From Qipengyuania marincola (GTDB lineage: Bacteria > Pseudomonadota > Alphaproteobacteria > Sphingomonadales > Sphingomonadaceae), in NCBI RefSeq assembly GCF_029688625.1, contig NZ_JARULC010000003.1, forward strand, positions 806,001 to 870,000: a DNA stretch of 64,000 nucleotides, written 5' to 3'. The notes under the pieces were generated by a model. The model was not told the DNA's origin, did not search any database, and saw only the letters and a list, made by a program, of their open reading frames with translations. Positions 8,393-15,889 of the stretch are shown here, piece after piece; positions within the stretch are counted from its first letter, which is position 1, and each line of letters starts with the position of its first letter. The translations under genes and the position numbers were made by a program.

Positions 8393-9187
8393 ATGAAACT
8401 GGACCAGGGCATGGCAGCAGTGGTCACCGGCGGGGCATCAGGCCTCGGCAAGGCGAGCGCGACCGCGCTGGCGGAGGCGGGACTCAAGGTGGCCATCTTC
8501 GACGTCAATGACGAGGCCGGGCAAGCGCATGCACAAGCGATCGGCGGCACCTTCGTGCATGTGGACATAACCGACGAACAATCCGTGATCGATGGCTTCG
8601 TCCAGGCCCGCGAAGCCCATGGTCAGGAACGCGTCACCGTCCACTGCGCGATGGCCAGCAGGCGTGGCAAGACACTCGGCTGGGACAAGGAAAAAGGGCG
8701 CTACGCCCGCCTTTCGACCGACGATTATGAATTCGGAGCGCATGGCATTCTGGTCTCGTCCTATCGCATCGCGAGCCATTCTGCGCTGGGAATGGCGAAT
8801 AGCGAGCCATTGAATGAGGATGGGGAGCGCGGATGCATCACGTTGACGGCCAGCGTAGCTGCGCAGGACGGTCAAATCGGGCAGGTGATCTACGGCAGCT
8901 GCAAGGCTGGCGTGAACGGTCTGGTCCTGCCTATGGCGCGTGATTTGATGGATATCGGCATCCGGGTGAATTCGGTCATGCCGGGCATTTTCGCAACGCC
9001 GCTGATGCTTGGCATGAAGGATCGCAATCCGCAGATGTGGGACCAGCTCAACGCCAGCGTTCCCTTTCCCAAGCGGCTTGGCCACCCGGAAGAGTTCGCC
9101 TCGCTGATCCTCGAGATCGCCCGCAACGGTTACATCAACGGTCACCAGTTCCGGCTGGACGGCGCCATACGCATGCCGCCTCGGTGA
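8393..9187 (+). CDS. Short-chain dehydrogenase/reductase (HSD10-like)
   Basis: An NAD(P)-dependent oxidoreductase of 264 residues with a Rossmann fold. The cofactor loop TGGASGLGKA lies at residues 12-21, and an Asp after the second strand (FDVND) suggests NAD+ rather than NADP+. The catalytic set is S154, Y167 and K171 (YGSCK). PMARDLMDIGIRVNSVMPG and the C-terminal NGHQFRLDGAIRM are as in type II 3-hydroxyacyl-CoA dehydrogenases. The usual NNAG-like stretch reads CAMASRRGK, which is divergent. The ATG follows GGAGTTCGAG. The substrate is a guess (short-chain hydroxyacyl-CoA or alcohol). Confidence 0.9.
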   Translation: MKLDQGMAAVVTGGASGLGKASATALAEAGLKVAIFDVNDEAGQAHAQAIGGTFVHVDITDEQSVIDGFVQAREAHGQERVTVHCAMASRRGKTLGWDKEKGRYARLSTDDYEFGAHGILVSSYRIASHSALGMANSEPLNEDGERGCITLTASVAAQDGQIGQVIYGSCKAGVNGLVLPMARDLMDIGIRVNSVMPGIFATPLMLGMKDRNPQMWDQLNASVPFPKRLGHPEEFASLILEIARNGYINGHQFRLDGAIRMPPR

Positions 9188-9191
9188 CAGG

Positions 9192-9440
9192 CTAGATACA
9201 CCAGTCCTTCTGCTGGCCCTTGGGGGCTTTGCCATCGAACTTCTCGCGACCGTGCAGCATTTCGGCGGACAGGCGCTTTACCGCCTTGCTCCCGGTCGCC
9301 TTGCACCAGAAGGGAAACACCCCGTGGACGATGCAGGCGAGCCCCGCGACCATCAAACGGCCGCCAAAGCGGGACGCGCTGACCAGATGTTCGCCATAGC
9401 TTTCGCCGATGGAATGCGGATGGTCGGTGAAAATGGACAT
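9192..9440 (-). CDS. Small DUF6356-like protein
   Basis: An 82-residue protein, MSIFTDHPHSIGESYGEHLV at its N-terminus, with one central hydrophobic stretch (LMVAGLACIVHGVFPFWC) and a basic C-terminal third. It resembles the short DUF6356 proteins seen in sphingomonads, which have no known function. It lies 12 bases downstream of the YeiH-like transporter gene on the same strand, so it is probably expressed with it. The stop is 4 bases from the stop of the convergent SDR gene. Confidence 0.7.
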   Translation of the reverse strand: MSIFTDHPHSIGESYGEHLVSASRFGGRLMVAGLACIVHGVFPFWCKATGSKAVKRLSAEMLHGREKFDGKAPKGQQKDWCI

Positions 9441-9452
9441 GGTCGGATATCC

Positions 9453-10532
9453 TTAAGCGGGAACGACGAGACGCGCTGCCGCGAGCGCGAGAAGGAACGC
9501 GACGAGGCTTGACCCTATCACAGGAACGAAGGATCGCCAGCCGGCGGTCAGGATGGCGGACAGATCCGCTTTCATCGCCGCCGCGGTGATGGCGAGCAAC
9601 AGGCAGAAGCTCGCCATCTCGAGACCCCAGGCCGACAGCGCTGGCGGCAGGTCGACAAGGCTGTTCACGGCGCATACGGCCGCAAAGGCAAGGATGAACC
9701 AGGGTATCCGTTTGGTCAGCGACAGCGTTTGTCCGGCTCGGGGCTCCGCGCCACTGCTGGCGCGTCCGAGAACGAGCCCCGCAAGCAACAGCAGCGGGAC
9801 CAACAGGGCAACCCGGGACAGCTTGACGAGGGTGGCCACATCCCCCGCCCGTTCCGAGAAGGCAAATCCGCCGCCGATAGCCTGCGCGACGTCGTGGATG
9901 CTGGCGCCCATCAGGAAACCGGCCTGGCTATCCGAAAGGCCCGCAAGTGACCCGATGCCGGGATAGGTCAGCAGCGCCAGGGCACTCGCCAGCGTTATGC
10001 CGAGCACAACGATCGCGAAGCTCTCCTGGCTTACCCGCTTCGCGCCAATCATGCCCCACAGCGCCAGCGCGGCGGAAATACCGCAGATCGCCGTGGCCCC
10101 GCCTGCCAGCAGACCGAAGTGCCAATCCAGCCGGGCGAGCCGGGCAAACAGGATGCCGGTCGCGATCACCGCCGCCATGATTGTAAGCAGGGCGAGAAAG
10201 GGAGACAGCCCAAGCGTTGCAACCTCGGCAAAAGTTATGCGCAAGCCGAGCAGTACGATGCCGATGCGAAGCACGCTTTGCGATGCGAAATCGAGCCCGG
10301 GAAGCAACCGCGCGTCGGCGCTGGCAAAGTTGAGCGCAAAACCGAGCAGCAAGCCGATGAGGATCGGTGGTGCGCCGTATTGGCCGCTAAGCCAGAGAGC
10401 TGCAAACGCAGCGATAGTGACGGGAATGATTCCCGGAAGGATTGCGCGAATTCTGAAGCGGGGTTGCGCGGGCGCGAGTTGAAGTTCGCCATAGAGATCG
10501 GCGATCCAATACCCCTCCTTCGCTTTGTCCAA
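9453..10532 (-). CDS. YeiH-family (UPF0324) putative sulfate exporter
   Basis: An integral membrane protein of about 360 residues with ten or so hydrophobic helices. Family landmarks are GATAICGISAALAL and GASIHDVAQAIGGG, both near the pore in the YeiH/UPF0324 family, described as putative sulfate exporters. The start is uncertain: the frame is open to an ATG at 10655, but that codon lies in the T-rich tail of a terminator-like hairpin for the upstream gene. A TTG at 10532 (LDKAKEGYW) preceding the conserved region is preferred here. The substrate has not been shown for most members. The DUF6356-like gene follows at once. Confidence 0.8.
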   Translation of the reverse strand: MDKAKEGYWIADLYGELQLAPAQPRFRIRAILPGIIPVTIAAFAALWLSGQYGAPPILIGLLLGFALNFASADARLLPGLDFASQSVLRIGIVLLGLRITFAEVATLGLSPFLALLTIMAAVIATGILFARLARLDWHFGLLAGGATAICGISAALALWGMIGAKRVSQESFAIVVLGITLASALALLTYPGIGSLAGLSDSQAGFLMGASIHDVAQAIGGGFAFSERAGDVATLVKLSRVALLVPLLLLAGLVLGRASSGAEPRAGQTLSLTKRIPWFILAFAAVCAVNSLVDLPPALSAWGLEMASFCLLLAITAAAMKADLSAILTAGWRSFVPVIGSSLVAFLLALAAARLVVPA

Positions 10533-10654
10533 TTTGAGCCCCCACGATAACGGACGCGAATGGCTCCGCAGCCTCGCTGCCAGCTCTACGCCAAGATAGG
10601 CGCGGGTGGAAGGCAGGGACCTGCGCCCGCCCACGACCGCGTTTCGACGGCACA

Positions 10655-10693
10655 TATAAAAACGTGGCCCGGAGCATTGCTGCCCCGGGCCAC
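10655..10693 (-). terminator. Rho-independent terminator of the YadA-anchor gene
   Basis: Stem GTGGCCCGG (10664-10672) pairs perfectly with CCGGGCCAC (10685-10693). Read on the minus strand, the stem is followed by GTTTTTATATG, a good U-tract. It sits about 35 bases after the stop of the coiled-coil autotransporter-like gene and before the YeiH gene. Confidence 0.85.
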
Positions 10694-10725
10694 GCCGCGA
10701 TGTAAAAACCTATCGCGAGAGGTTC

Positions 10726-12453
10726 TTAGAACCCGAAGATCACGCCGACGCGGCCGCCGACCTTGCCGTTCTTGTTGAGGCCGCCGCCGACACCGGCAGT
10801 GACTGCAACATTGTTGCTGACGCGGACGCCAACATTGGCTGCGATCGCCTGAGCGCCTTCGTAGAAGCCACCAGACACAGCGAGGTTGAACTTCATGTCC
10901 GGCAGGAAGGCCATGCCGCCCATGGCGATGGCGGTTGCCGTCGAGCTCGAGATACGGTCGTCGAAGTCTTCGAGACGCGTTTCGATGGCGCCGACGCGAC
11001 CCGAAAGCGTGTCGATCTGACCCTGCAGGGCAGCGTCGCCAGCGATACGAGCATTCTCCTCATCGGTGATGCGGCCGAGCAGTTCAGCGTCGGCAGCAGC
11101 ACGCGTTTCAGCTTCGGCAACGATTGCGTCGGAGTTAGCCGTGATACGCTCGTCATACTCGACAAGGGTTTCTTCGACCACGTCCAGACGCTCGGTGTTC
11201 GAAGTCACACGCTCGTCAAGATCGACGATGGCAGCTTCGTTAGCCGTAACGCGACCGTCGAGATCGACGATGGCAGCTTCGTTAGCCGTAACGCGACCAT
11301 CGAGTTCGACGATAGCGTCTTCGTTTGCGCTGATGCGACCTTCGTGATCGACAAGTGCGGCGATGACCTCGACGTCCGAGTTAGTCTCAGCAGCGCGCGG
11401 GTCACCAAGCAGAGCCTGCGAGGCGGCAGCGATCGCAGCGTTCTCGTTTTCTGCAGCGTCAACCAGCACGTCCTGTGCACGGATGAAGGTGTTCTGCACG
11501 TCATCGAGACCAGCCAACTGAGCTTCTGCGGCCGTCTGGTTTGCAGTGGCGGTTTCAGCAGCATTGTTGAGGTTGGTCAGGCCGCCTGCATTCGCAGTGA
11601 AGCCAGCTTCTTCGATTGCTTCAACGAAGTCGTCGTTCGAGGCGAGCGAAGTGTCGAGATCGGCGAGCGCGTCGGCGAAATCGTCAGCGGCAGTTGCGGT
11701 TGCAAGCTGAGCAGCAGCCAGGTCTTCCTGAGCAGCCGTCAGGTTTTCCGAAGCCGTGTTGGCAACAGCCAGAGCTTCAGCGCGCTCTGCCTCGGCGGCA
11801 GCCAAGTTCTGCTGGGCTTCTGCGCGAGCCACGAGAGCTTCGTTCAGAGCCTCAAGGTTTTCCTGCGAATCGTCAGCGTCGAATGCAGCCTGAGCAGCAT
11901 CGACATCGTCCTGCGCATTGGCTGCAGCAACCTGAGCATTCGTAACAGAAGCGTTAGCTTCGGTCAGATCTTCAGCAGCACTATCGAATGCAGCCTGTGC
12001 AGCAGTCGCATCTTCTTCAGCAGCTTCCTGAGCAGCCTGAGCAGCAGCCAGATCGGCCTCTTCGGTTTCGACAGCTTCAAAAGCTTCGAGGTTTTCTTCC
12101 GTGAGCGTGGCATTCACGGCGGTGACAGCACCGTTGAGAGCTGTGGCCGTTTCAGTTGCCGTAGCGACGTTCTCTTCTGCAGCCTCGACTTCGGCTTCAG
12201 TCGGAGCCGAAGTAGCGATCTTCTCTTCGAGATTGTCGTAAGTGCCGTCACCCGAACCGTTGATCTGGAATCCACCTTCGTAGAAACCATCAAAGTCATT
12301 CGCTGCCGGATCGTTACACTGGTAATAGCCGTCAGGGAAACGCTCACACGCCTCCTGCGCCGCTGCCGGCGTAGCCGTCAGCGCGATAGCAGCCGTTCCG
12401 GCCATAAGACCGACGGCCAGAGCCCCCCGCCCACTGTTGATTTCGAACTTCAT
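10726..12453 (-). CDS. Coiled-coil surface protein with YadA-like trimeric anchor
   Basis: A 575-residue predicted trimeric autotransporter-like surface protein. Residues 1-33 form a signal peptide ending TATPAAAQ. A short cysteine-containing segment (ERFPDGYYQCND) follows, then a very Ala/Glu/Asp-rich stretch (about 85-345) with heptad character. Then comes a 14-residue repeat RVTANEAAIVDLDG-like series (about 370-440) and a further coiled coil. The last 70 residues (SSSTATAIAMGGMAFLPDMK to GVIFGF) match the YadA C-terminal membrane anchor and end in phenylalanine, as outer membrane strands do. No YadA-head or Hep/Hag repeats were seen, so this looks like stalk plus anchor without a classical adhesive head. 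It has its own terminator, an AT-rich promoter region and a divergent regulator. An adhesive or envelope-structuring role is inferred. Confidence 0.82.
   Translation of the reverse strand: MKFEINSGRGALAVGLMAGTAAIALTATPAAAQEACERFPDGYYQCNDPAANDFDGFYEGGFQINGSGDGTYDNLEEKIATSAPTEAEVEAAEENVATATETATALNGAVTAVNATLTEENLEAFEAVETEEADLAAAQAAQEAAEEDATAAQAAFDSAAEDLTEANASVTNAQVAAANAQDDVDAAQAAFDADDSQENLEALNEALVARAEAQQNLAAAEAERAEALAVANTASENLTAAQEDLAAAQLATATAADDFADALADLDTSLASNDDFVEAIEEAGFTANAGGLTNLNNAAETATANQTAAEAQLAGLDDVQNTFIRAQDVLVDAAENENAAIAAASQALLGDPRAAETNSDVEVIAALVDHEGRISANEDAIVELDGRVTANEAAIVDLDGRVTANEAAIVDLDERVTSNTERLDVVEETLVEYDERITANSDAIVAEAETRAAADAELLGRITDEENARIAGDAALQGQIDTLSGRVGAIETRLEDFDDRISSSTATAIAMGGMAFLPDMKFNLAVSGGFYEGAQAIAANVGVRVSNNVAVTAGVGGGLNKNGKVGGRVGVIFGF
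11219..11302. repeat. Two tandem 42-bp repeats inside the coiled-coil gene
   Basis: Two copies of a 42-base unit (11219-11260 and 11261-11302) differ by only one or two bases. They encode 14-residue stalk repeats of the ANEAAIVDLD type, with diverged copies on both sides. The near identity at DNA level points to recent unit duplication, and so to possible length variation by slippage or recombination. Confidence 0.85.
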
Positions 12454-12696
12454 TTTATGAACCCCTCGATTGAGTCATCACATCAATTGTTAAACCAGCC
12501 CATTACTGGAGCCGGTTGCCGTCGGGGGTATGGCCTTTTCTTAGCGGATGATACAATTATAGTATATACAAGGTATATGCAAAATAAGTGTATCCTTTTT
12601 GTTGCGGGTGCTTGCACTAATTAAACCGAAACCGTAGGGCGCGCAGCATATCAACTTCAGAATATTGCGCCGACAGGGGCGGCGCGCAGGGGCAGA
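12454..12696. promoter_or_regulatory. AT-rich divergent promoter region with operator-like palindrome
   Basis: The 243 bases between the anchor-protein gene and the MarR-like gene are much more AT-rich than the surroundings. On the minus strand a perfect TATAAT lies at 12561-12556 and TTGCAT at 12582-12577, with a short 15-base spacer. Between them is an inverted repeat GTATATAC-AAG-GTATATGC (12562-12580), a size and form suited to a winged-helix dimer. The position suggests repression of the surface protein gene by the neighbouring regulator, which is inference. Confidence 0.6.
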
Positions 12697-12960
12697 ATGA
12701 CGGTGGTTTCCGAGGAATTACAGCGGTTTATCGCTGATTACGACGATCTGGGCATCAACCTTCTAACGGTCGATGGGCGGATCCTGTTATTTCTGCAACA
12801 GCGCAAGCAATCGCGTATAAAGGAACTGATGCTCGCATCGGGTTCTTCCTATCGCGGCTTCTATCTCGCGCTCGATCGACTGAAAGAGAAGGGTCTGATT
12901 ACTTCGGTCATGGACCCTGAAGACAAGCGGGCGCGAATAATTCAGCTAAGCTCCGGCTGA
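12697..12960 (+). CDS. Small MarR-like winged-helix regulator
   Basis: An 87-residue protein made almost only of a winged helix-turn-helix. IKELMLASGSSYRGFYLALD fits the helix-turn-helix and DPEDKRARIIQLS fits the MarR wing (D-x-x-D-x-R). It lacks the long flanking helices that dimerise classical MarR proteins (about 140 residues), so dimerisation must differ or the protein is a minimal form. It is divergent from the YadA-anchor gene and faces an AT-rich region with a palindrome, so control of that gene is the obvious guess. Weak or absent Shine-Dalgarno; GGCGCGCAGGGGC precedes the ATG. Confidence 0.7.
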   Translation: MTVVSEELQRFIADYDDLGINLLTVDGRILLFLQQRKQSRIKELMLASGSSYRGFYLALDRLKEKGLITSVMDPEDKRARIIQLSSG

Positions 12961-13168
12961 CCGGCCCTCACATACGATGAGCCGTTGGCTGGTGCGCTCT
13001 GACACGTTCATCGACCTAAGTAATCGCAACCATTGAATTCACGGCGGCAACCTGCCTCGCCGCCCCCGCGCGGGGACGGTTTGCAAGCGGCAATGATCGA
13101 TCGATTCTGAAGAAACTTGTCGAGCCCCTCCCGCATGCTTCAAGCGGGGCCCTCGCTGCCGGAGGCAG

Positions 13169-13242
13169 TGGAGCGGGTGAAGGGAATCGAACCCTCGTCG
13201 TCAGCTTGGGAAGCTGCTGCTCTACCATTGAGCTACACCCGC
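13169..13242 (-). tRNA. tRNA-Gly(CCC)
   Basis: On the minus strand the acceptor GCGGGTG pairs with CACCCGC. The D-arm is GCTC-AATGGTA-GAGC, the anticodon loop TTCCCAA gives anticodon CCC (reads GGG), and the T-arm is AGGGTTCGATTCCCT. The discriminator is T, followed by an encoded CCA. 74 nucleotides including CCA. Confidence 0.95.
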
Positions 13243-13300
13243 GTGCCCGTCGGGCGCCTTTGCCCCAGCGCAGTGCGACGGTCAACGCGGAATGACGGAT

Positions 13301-13336
13301 CAGAAAGGGGCGCCCCGATCCTTTTGGAGGCGCCCC
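13301..13336 (-). terminator. Probable terminator of the TonB receptor gene
   Basis: GGGGCGCC (13307-13314) pairs with GGCGCCCC (13329-13336), a self-complementary 8-bp stem with a 14-base loop. Read on the minus strand the stem is followed by TTTCTG. It lies about 20 bases after the receptor stop codon. The U-tract is short, so termination strength is uncertain. Confidence 0.6.
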
Positions 13337-13354
13337 CAATGCGTTTCCGTGTGG

Positions 13355-15799
13355 TCAGAACTTGCGCGAGGCGCGCAGGCCGATGGTCCGCGGCGGCGCA
13401 ACGAATGTGCCGTAGGTCCGCACATAGACCGGATCGCCATTGATGTCCGAAACCTCCTGGTCGAACAATGGCGTGCCACGCACGCCGGTCTCCCCGAACT
13501 CGTTGAAGACGTTGTTGACGTAGGCCGTGACCGACCAGTCGCCATCGCTCAGATTGACCTGGAAATTATACGTATCGAAGCCAGGCAGCACCAGACCACC
13601 CGCGCGGCTGCCGGTACGAGTCAGCACATTGCTGTGCGCCGTCATGCCGTAACTCAGCGTCAGGTTCCACGTATCCGACACAGGCACTTCGTAATCTGCG
13701 AAAAAGCTGCCCTGGTGCTTGGGCGAACCCGGCAGGCGGTCGCCAGGCTGCCCATCGACCGGCGTAGTTCCGAAGCCCGGAGGTGTCAGCGCGTTGAGCA
13801 GCGAAGGCGACACATCCGTAAGCTCGGCATCGGTATAGCTGTATGCCGCGCGGAAGCTGAGCGCGTCGGTCACCTGCGCCGCTCCATAAAGCTCCACGCC
13901 CTTTGACTCAGCGCCCGCTCCATTGATCGTGATCGGCGAGGACCCGTTGATCGTGGCCGAAGCCACCTGCGGGTCGGCCCAGTCGATATAGTAGATCGCA
14001 CCGTTCAGCGTCAGGCTGCGGCCGAGCCACTGCGTCTTGAAGCCGAGTTCGTAATTGGTGGTCGTGTCGGGCGTGTATTCTTCTTCGTTCGGCAGAGCGC
14101 AGATATTCTGCTGCTGTCCGCTGTTGGGATCACACGGCTCCAGCCCGTTGGAATTGCCGATCCGGAAACCCTGGCTGACCGTCGCATAAACCAGGACATC
14201 GGGCGTGATCTCGTAAGAGGTGTTGATCTTGTAGAGGAACCCGTCGTCGGACTGGTTGGCGGGTGTGAAATCGAAGATGATCTGATCCTGCGGGTCGCCG
14301 AAGAACACCGTGTTGAGCAGTGGCAGGTCGGTCGCGCTCTCCGTTTCCAGCTTGTAGTCGTAATAGCGCCCGCCCAGAGTCACCTGCCATGCATCGGTGA
14401 TCTGGAACGTCGCCTCGCCGAACACGGCCGCCTCGCGCAGGTCCGCATTGAACGGGGCGATGTACTCGATCGCGTCGGGGCGCAGTTGCACGCCGCCGAA
14501 TTCATCCACCGCGAACTGGTCGTAACCCGGCGTGAATTCGGTGCTCAGCGAACGGATCTTCTGCTCGTTGTAAAACCCGCCGACGATGATGTTGAACGGG
14601 CCGGCGAAATCGGAGACGAAGCGCAGCTCTTGCGTAAAGGTCTCCTCGTCCGTCACTTCCTCGGTGAAAGCGGTGAAATTGGGGAACTGCTCGTAACTGT
14701 ATTCGAGCGTGATCAGGAGGTCGGTCTGGTCGCGATTGCCGATTTCGTCATAGGTGCTGTAGCCAGTGGCGGAGACGAGGCTGCCGAAACCGAGATCCAG
14801 CTCGGCCTCGAGGCTCACCAGCTGCGTTTCGCGGCGGTTGGGTTCGGGCACCCGCAACGCGTTCTCGTAGCGGCCGAGCCGGACCGGGAAACTGTCCAGC
14901 CGGAATTGCGAGAACTGGCGGCCGTTGGTGCGGGCGTCCTGATAGTGATAGGTGAGCACCGCATCGAACGTATCCGAGGGATTGAACCGCAGGGCAGCGC
15001 GGGCCGAGAGCGTATCGTCGGTGTTGAGATCGCGCAGCGGCGTAAAATTCGCAGCATTGCCGATCGCGTCGGGGTTGACGTTGCCCACTGTGCTGAGCGT
15101 CGGCCGACGTGTCACGGCATAGGGATAATCGATGAAGCCGCGATCGTTCGAATAGTCGATCGACCCGCGAAACGCGATGCTGTCGGCAATCGGCACGTTC
15201 AGCGTCACTCCGGTGTCGCTGCTGATGCCCTTTCCGGACTTGTAATTGTAGAGATCCGCGCGGATTTCCCCGCCGATTTCGCCCAGTTTCGGCTTGGTCG
15301 GAATATAACGGATGGCCCCGCCCAGCGTACCGGCGCCGTATAGCGTGCCCTGAGGGCCCAGCAGGAATTCGACGCGCTCCATATCGTTCAGGCGCAAGTC
15401 GACATAGAGCGGGATGTCGCCGACGTAGGTCGCCACCGCGCCGCCGCCGTCGTTATTGCCGTCGAACGAGCCGAGCCCGGTCGCGTTAAGGCCGCGAAAG
15501 ACGATCGGCGTGCCGGCGCGGTTGCCTTGGTCGAGGATGTAGACGCCCGGGACGGTCGCCGCGACTTCGCGGAGGTTGTCGAGACCCTGCGCCTCCAGCA
15601 CCTCGGACGTCACGGCAGAGATATTGATCGGTACGTCCTGCACGGTGCCCTCGCGGCGGGTCGCGGTGACGATGATGACGTCCTCGTCACGTTCCTGCGC
15701 CTGCGTAGAACCGGTCGCTGGTTGAGCATGCGCTGCCACGGGGATAGAGCTGGCTGCTGCGAGCAAGAGCGCGCGAAATGCGAGATTGGAATTCTGCAT
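13355..15799 (-). CDS. TonB-dependent outer membrane receptor
   Basis: An 814-residue active importer of the outer membrane. Residues 1-25 form a signal peptide (ending AAHAQ). DEDVIIVTATRREGTVQDVP is the TonB box and plug start, and the plug continues with REVAATVPGVYILDQGN and LGPQGTLYGAGTLGGAIRYI. The remainder is an about 22-strand barrel with alternating aromatic strands and a C-terminal phenylalanine (RASRKF). The plug and the NRAGTPIVFRGLNATG-like segments resemble sphingomonad receptors that are not siderophore-specific, so the ligand cannot be named. The divergent neighbour is a TPR-sulfotransferase, a pairing often seen next to such receptors in this order. No Fur box was clear in the 90-base intergenic. 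Confidence 0.93.
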   Translation of the reverse strand: MQNSNLAFRALLLAAASSIPVAAHAQPATGSTQAQERDEDVIIVTATRREGTVQDVPINISAVTSEVLEAQGLDNLREVAATVPGVYILDQGNRAGTPIVFRGLNATGLGSFDGNNDGGGAVATYVGDIPLYVDLRLNDMERVEFLLGPQGTLYGAGTLGGAIRYIPTKPKLGEIGGEIRADLYNYKSGKGISSDTGVTLNVPIADSIAFRGSIDYSNDRGFIDYPYAVTRRPTLSTVGNVNPDAIGNAANFTPLRDLNTDDTLSARAALRFNPSDTFDAVLTYHYQDARTNGRQFSQFRLDSFPVRLGRYENALRVPEPNRRETQLVSLEAELDLGFGSLVSATGYSTYDEIGNRDQTDLLITLEYSYEQFPNFTAFTEEVTDEETFTQELRFVSDFAGPFNIIVGGFYNEQKIRSLSTEFTPGYDQFAVDEFGGVQLRPDAIEYIAPFNADLREAAVFGEATFQITDAWQVTLGGRYYDYKLETESATDLPLLNTVFFGDPQDQIIFDFTPANQSDDGFLYKINTSYEITPDVLVYATVSQGFRIGNSNGLEPCDPNSGQQQNICALPNEEEYTPDTTTNYELGFKTQWLGRSLTLNGAIYYIDWADPQVASATINGSSPITINGAGAESKGVELYGAAQVTDALSFRAAYSYTDAELTDVSPSLLNALTPPGFGTTPVDGQPGDRLPGSPKHQGSFFADYEVPVSDTWNLTLSYGMTAHSNVLTRTGSRAGGLVLPGFDTYNFQVNLSDGDWSVTAYVNNVFNEFGETGVRGTPLFDQEVSDINGDPVYVRTYGTFVAPPRTIGLRASRKF

Positions 15800-15889
15800 A
15801 AGATTATTTCCCGTCTATCTCGTCCCCAGCAGCAAACTGATTCATTTTTGTCACAATCGCAATATGGAGGCCCTGTCGCCTGTCGAAAA

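Noticed and set aside
11219-11302. Tandem 42-bp repeats as a possible CRISPR array
   Set aside because: No spacers; the units are contiguous, in frame and encode stalk repeats.
11344-12624. Plus-strand frame of 426 codons opposite the coiled-coil gene
   Set aside because: Serine- and cysteine-rich complement of the Ala/Glu repeats; no start signal and it runs through the divergent promoter.
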